From positions 18,581,001-18,645,000 of the forward strand of contig NC_088102.1 of the NCBI RefSeq assembly GCF_036370855.1: a stretch of 64,000 bases of DNA, in the 5' to 3' direction. The notes beneath the pieces are model-generated. The model saw nothing but the letters and a program-made list of their open reading frames with translations, searched no databases and had not been told where the DNA came from. Source of the DNA: Dromaius novaehollandiae. Its lineage: Eukaryota; Chordata; Aves; Casuariiformes; Dromaiidae. This document shows positions 59,401 through 64,000 of this stretch, in pieces; positions within the stretch are counted from its first letter, which is position 1; each line of letters begins with the position of its first letter. Both the position numbers and the translations under genes were made by a program.

Positions 59401-60801
59401 GGACAACAACATAGTTGCTCTTAGATAGAAAGTCACTGTGGACAGATTTAGGCAGTCCTGCTCTGTGACCTCCTCAGAAAGGGCCTTTGGTTTTCATATA
59501 TGAGTTTAGCAGGAATAAGGAAAAGAAATTCCAGGCTTGTACTTGCTGTGGCTTTTGATTCTCAAATTCCCTGTTTCTTCAAAATGAAAAGCTGGTTATA
59601 ATATACTTAAATAGTGTGCATACATTGGGAAAATAGCACAGAGTAGAGATGACTGGGCTTTTTGCCAGGGGTTTGGCTCTGCTCTCAAGACTAAAGCAGA
59701 AATGTTCTGTTTCGCTTGATAACTTGTCAAACGCAATGACTGAGTTTTGCCCAGCTGCCTGTACCTGAATCTCAATTCTCACAATGGCAGAGTAGACGAG
59801 CCATGTCTACAGATTTGCCTAAAATTGGCTGTGCCGATTGCAGTTCTCAACGTTTTGGTGTATGACAAACAGGCCTCTCCAGCCTCTTCTCCTTGGCTTT
59901 TCAGGATCGCTAGAACTATTCGCTGTATGGCCAAAGTAGTGTGCAAAGGGTTGTACCTTCCTGGCAAACCCTACGTATTTGGACTCTGCTTCTGCAGGAG
60001 CTGGAGTGACCACAACTCTGTCTTTGAACTGAAGTCCAAGGATGTGTCTAAACTGTGGAGCAGTGCACTGTGGTGTCCCTACATCCAGATTCCCCACCGT
60101 CTAGAACAGGATATTGCAATATACTGAATTTCTCACTGTCACATACCTGCGTTTGTGTCTTGTTTTACCCCTCCAAAACCTCACTGCACTGGGGGCCAGT
60201 GCACGTACAGGGAGCTTGGGGGCTTGCTTAGGCTGGGAGAATGGGGCATACTTGGCCTACAAGGTTGAAGCCACATGTGTTCACTTGCGTGCTTGCTTGT
60301 GTAATTGATTTGCCTTTCCATGGGCACAGCTGCGCAGGAAAAGTAGGAGCGCAGTGCAGCAGCCCCTCTGCTGAGGCCTGCGCAGTTAGGCCCGTTGGAC
60401 ATGGTGCCATACCAGGCACCTGCTGGAGTCGTGAATAATTATACTTTTGAGGTGCTGTTCCCAGGATTTACAGTCCATCTCGAGTGGTGGATGTGTGAGG
60501 ATATATTCAGGATGTATGTGCAGCTGCCGCGGGATGACGCATCAGGGCAGGGCGCTGTAGCTCCGGGGCCGTCCGTCTGTCCGGCCCGGTGCCGGTACCT
60601 CTGCCTCGTGCCCCTCGGTGCCCCGTTTCCAGGGTTAGGCTGTGGAGCTGGCCTGGGTATCGCTGTGCTGGTGATGAAGACAAGCCCTGGGACAAATTAA
60701 ACGTTTTCCTGGGAAAGGTTACTTGATAGATGTAAATCACTCAATATCTGGGTAGCTCTGGAAGTGTTTTGTGCACCGGGAAGACGGGGGTAGGGCAAGG
60801 C

Positions 60802-60850
60802 TATAAACAGGAGAGATGACGTCAGGGCGCTGTGTTCATTTGCGCTGACG
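60802..60850 (+). promoter_or_regulatory. TATA-like and CRE cluster upstream of ITPK1 exon 2
   Basis: TATAAA at 60802-60807 is followed by a full palindromic cAMP response element TGACGTCA at 60817-60824 and a CRE half site TGACG at 60846-60850. A further CRE-like TGACGCA lies at 60535-60541 in a local GC-rich patch (60520-60640). In a largely CpG-poor intron this is notable and may mark a cAMP-responsive enhancer or an internal promoter. The TATA lies before the CRE, the reverse of the usual order for a plus-strand promoter. Confidence 0.35.
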
Positions 60851-61282
60851 TTTAGACGTGTCTTTGGGTCAAAATCAGAGAAGATTTGTCAAGCGTGTGG
60901 AATGCTCTGCGGTGCAGTCTGCACCCTCTGGGGGCAGAGCGGAAACGAAGAGCAAAGGCAAAGTGATGCCAGTTGAGATGCTTGCTGCCTAACATCACCT
61001 GCTTCCCACCTCCACTCACCTGGCAGCTGTGTCAGCCCCAGCAACGTAGCTGCTTCGTATGCAGCTTGCGTCGCTGCTGAGGTCGCGATTCAGAAGCTGC
61101 TGAAGTGCTTCCTAGACAGGGATGGAATTGAAGAAGTGCTTTCCTGAATTTGAATCAGGTACATTAGTGCAGATTTTTATTGTTTGCATTCTAGTGTGAA
61201 GCAGCCCGTTTTCATTAGTGTTTGATTTATATTTTCCCCACGTTCCTGAAAATAACCTTTCTTTTTTTCTTTTCTTTTTCAG

Positions 61283-61307
61283 GAAAAGAGGAGTAGAAGT
61301 AGTGCAG
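61283..61307 (+). CDS. ITPK1: ITPK1 coding exon 2 (25-base exon)
   Basis: A 25-base exon lies between a strong acceptor (pyrimidine tract 61260-61280, CAG) and a perfect donor GTGAGT at 61308. Its first G completes the split Arg32 codon, and the rest encodes K-R-G-V-E-V-V-Q. This continues exon 1 to give the ITPK1 motif CRKRG-EVVQ, where the human protein has Met in place of the Val after Gly. The exon ends in phase 0. It is part of the N-terminal substrate-binding domain (residues 33-40). Because it is so short, automated annotation can miss it. Skipping it would shift the frame. Confidence 0.95.
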
Positions 61308-64000
61308 GTGAGTAAAAACTATATTCAGTTTTTTCTGTTTTCTTATAGAGAAGGTTTACTGAATTTAAGTGGTGTCATTCGTCATCTGGGCTGAATTATT
61401 TTTCTTTCTTTACCATTCACTTCTCTGGTGTTACTCAGGTACTATTTTTGGAAAAAATGGATCCCTTTTTGCTAAGTATGTGTGAGTCCAACCCTTCTAG
61501 TCTTAGGATCAGCATGTGCACTGGTGAAATGAGGATGCAGTTAGGCTTTTCTTGTCTCTGTTAACTAATAAGAGCTGATAGTTAATTAGGTGACGTTAAT
61601 CTGTGTTTATTGCATTTAAGGAAAGTCAGGCTTAGCAGAAACTGGAGCTGTCCTTTAAAAGAAACTATGATAGAAGGAATGTTCTTGCAACCCAGTGAGC
61701 AGAGAAATGACACTAAAGAGCCTTGGAGTTTTAATACATCTGCTGGAGGTCAGGTGTTGGCTACATTTTCTGTTCGCCAGGTCCAAATGGTCATATTTCA
61801 CACAACATGTTACTTAAAGGGTAGCGGCACCTTGGGAAAGGAATTATGTTTCTGTGACAGCTGTGTTGTGTGAATAACACCTCAGAGCACTGTAGCCCTA
61901 AAAGATCAAAGGGGAGGTGTGCTTTTTTTTCCTGGCTTATTTTGTGTAGTTTGAAGAGCTGCATGTCACAGGTTTCATTCTCGCTGATGGTTACCTAATA
62001 CTCATTTTACACGCTAACGTGGTCAGTGTGTTCCCCGCAAGTAAGTGTTTTGGGGTAGCTCAGTAGCAGAGCTGAAACTCCCTCAATACAGAGGGAGAAG
62101 AAGGGAGAAGAGAACAATGTGGTGTGAGCCACTGGTAGTGGATACTGCTCATAAGTTCATGTGAAAGATGGTTCTCAACACCAGCAGGGAGTAGGAGAAA
62201 GAAAAATTTTTTCCGAAAAATTTTGGAAAAATCAGGCCAGTAATTTTAAAGAATCCACTATCAAAAAGGCTTTTTAAAAAACTCTCATTGCTAGTTAAGT
62301 TGGTCCTTTTCAGGAATATGTGATTATATGAGAACTGTGTGACGTTACAAGGACAGAGGGCATATGCTTTAATGGGTGGATTGAACCATACTTCTAGTAC
62401 TCTTTCACAACCGCAGGCTCATTTTCCTTGCTTGTACCTCCTATTGCCCAGAACTAAGGAGCAGCTTCTTTCATCCAGTTTGATGTGGCACAACCAGATC
62501 AAAGAATACAGGCAGCATTTGCGAAGCACAGCTTCACGGGCAGCACAAGGAGAAAGCTAGCCTGTGTTTGTGTTGGTATCATCTATGACACTATTATTTC
62601 AATACTACCCCACAGTATGGTGTCTGCATTTGTGCCTGTATGGGATGAGTTCAATGCTGCTCCCATTAGCTGAGCAGATTCCATTTATCTCATGGGTTAA
62701 AAGTTACTGCCCTTCAATGTGTTACTTTAATTAGTATTTGCTATAGCAGTGTATGCAGGGTGCACAAATTAATTTGTTGTTGCTAATGTTTGTGTAGCTT
62801 AATTGCTAGTCATCAGATAGACAAAAATAATTGGAAAGGATTTCTTTATTGGAAGAGCATGTTGGGAAACATTTGGACAGAAGTAGGTAGGACTTTGTGT
62901 AAAAGTACTTCATGATTTCAGATTTCACAGCATAGTGAAGATGCCAGACCAACCTTTTTGGGGAATCTGTGCCCCAAAAGCATGCTTCAACACTAATGCC
63001 TACTGCTCTGCTGGAACAACACGGATGGCTGTGCACTATCATCCCTGGCCTATTGCATGCCCCGTGCTTCGTATTACCTGATGCAGATACTTGCAGCCAG
63101 TAGCAGATGTATCAGAAATGTGCGCTTTTCACATCCAGCGTTACTAGAAAGCTTAGCTGGCATCACCTTGCATGATGCATTGCACTAGCTCTGCTCCTAG
63201 ATGTGGGATGCCTTGGTGTTATCTTCTGGACGAAGTGTATTTGGCAGAAGGAATATTGTTTCCCTGTGTTAAGCAGCAGAGTTTCTTTGATTTAATCCCC
63301 CTTCTCACCCTTTAAGGGACATAGCCTGTTGTGAGCTGTCTCAAGAGAAGCCAGCTCTTGCACCTGACAATAGACAAATAACTCGAAACACAAAAATATA
63401 CAGGCTGTTTATCTGTGTTCCTGTTTACATAAATTCAGAAACTCTCTGAAAGCATTTTAGCATGTTTATATAAATGGATGTGCTTTCCAGTAAAATGTAG
63501 TGAGTCAGAAAGCAAGGTTCAGTTACTGGTTTCCAGATACAAAGCAGTGATGGGCAAGACAGGTATGTATTGACTTCTGTGAACAGACATCAGTTTTTTC
63601 TTTTCCTAAAATGTGCAAGAGCAGGAAAGATCTTCCTCCTAGGAGAAAGTAAGTCTTTAGTAAGCACTTACATGATGTTTCCTTCATCCAGTGAGAGATT
63701 AAGATCGTCCTCTCTCCTTTACCTAGACTAATGAAATCCTCTTGTTTTGCTTTTTTATGACATCTTCCAATGTAGATTAGCAATGAGCTACTATTGGACA
63801 GCCGTTAAGATTTTGTGACTTGTATTCTAGTTCTACATTTTTGTCTTGACTCAGATTTTTAGTTCCAGCAAAAAGAGTAGAGCTTTGTTATTACTTAATT
63901 GGGAAACTTGCATCATCTGAAGAGAAATAGTGCAAGCGTAGGACTGGCAATGGGATGCTAAGCAAGCATCTTCCTGTATCCAGGAGTAAGACATTTATTT
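61308..64000 (+). other. ITPK1: ITPK1 intron 2 (5' part)
   Basis: The donor GTGAGT at 61308 opens an intron that runs past the right edge. The next ITPK1 exon, expected to begin with the codons for LNLS, is not seen up to 64000. I find nothing else in this stretch that can be supported beyond short AT-rich repeats, such as a pair of AAAAATTTT words at 62202-62224. Confidence 0.85.

Larger units (their letters stand above)
23761..61282 (+). other. ITPK1: ITPK1 intron 1 (37.5 kb)
   Basis: The intron is bounded by donor GTGAGC at 23761 and by a strong polypyrimidine acceptor (TTTTTC, then AG) ending at 61282. Phase is 2: CG plus G rebuilds Arg32. Apart from the fossils and sites listed separately, I see no exon or RNA gene that can be supported. 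Open frames up to about 150 codons (for example 39622-40050, 42343-42804 and 43260-43709 on the minus strand; 39954-40382 and 59747-60127 on the plus strand) have no recognisable motifs, and several overlap each other on opposite strands. Long first introns like this often hold enhancers; the CRE/TATA cluster near 60.8 kb and the CpG-containing spot near 38.0 kb are the best visible candidates. Confidence 0.9.

Noticed and set aside
59747-60127. 126-codon plus-strand frame close to ITPK1 exon 2
   Set aside because: It looked promising for its length and Cys/Trp content, but no domain is recognised and there is no good acceptor/donor pair in phase with ITPK1.
1-64000. CRISPR arrays, operons, insertion sequences, phage or viral genes
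   Set aside because: The window is spliced vertebrate DNA. No regularly spaced repeats, bacterial ribosome-binding sites or recognisable viral gene remnants were seen.

Overview
This is a stretch of vertebrate nuclear DNA, most likely from a bird or another sauropsid. It is AT-leaning and repeat-poor, with spliced genes and two sharp CpG islands. The recognisable interspersed repeats are old CR1-, MIR/tRNA-SINE- and hAT-like fossils; I see no Alu, L1 or B1-type sequence. The sequence alone does not fix the species. There is no prokaryotic gene structure, no CRISPR array, no rRNA and no intact tRNA gene.

Two genes are firmly recognised. On the minus strand, LYSET (TMEM251) has its whole conserved 131-residue coding region in one exon (5859 to 5464). 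Its 5' exon lies about 2.5 kb upstream in a CpG island at 8.15-8.95 kb. On the plus strand, ITPK1 begins in a larger CpG island at 22.7-24.1 kb. Coding exon 1 (23666-23760) is followed by a 37.5-kb intron, then a 25-base coding exon (61283-61307). The rest of the gene lies beyond the right edge. LYSET and ITPK1 are divergently oriented neighbours, the same neighbourhood as human 14q32.12. The mammalian MOAP1 gene that lies between them in human is not seen.

Layout: 1-4880 is intergenic DNA downstream of LYSET; about 4880-8640 is LYSET; 8.6-8.7 kb is a divergent promoter with back-to-back YY1/TISU-like elements; 8.7-22.7 kb is a gene desert with one CR1-like fossil and a degenerate repetitive patch; 22.7-24.1 kb is the ITPK1 promoter and first coding exon; 23.8-61.3 kb is ITPK1 intron 1 with transposon fossils; 61.3-64.0 kb is the start of intron 2.

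The two proteins are not known to act together. LYSET is a Golgi membrane protein needed for mannose-6-phosphate tagging of lysosomal enzymes. ITPK1 is a soluble inositol phosphate kinase at the branch towards higher inositol phosphates. The most interesting observations are the symmetric LYSET promoter with a possible in-frame N-terminal extension, a hAT element nested in the A box of a tRNA-derived SINE, a compact branched palindrome with TA ends at 47.1 kb, and a CRE/TATA cluster shortly before ITPK1 exon 2. I found no clearly new biological system.
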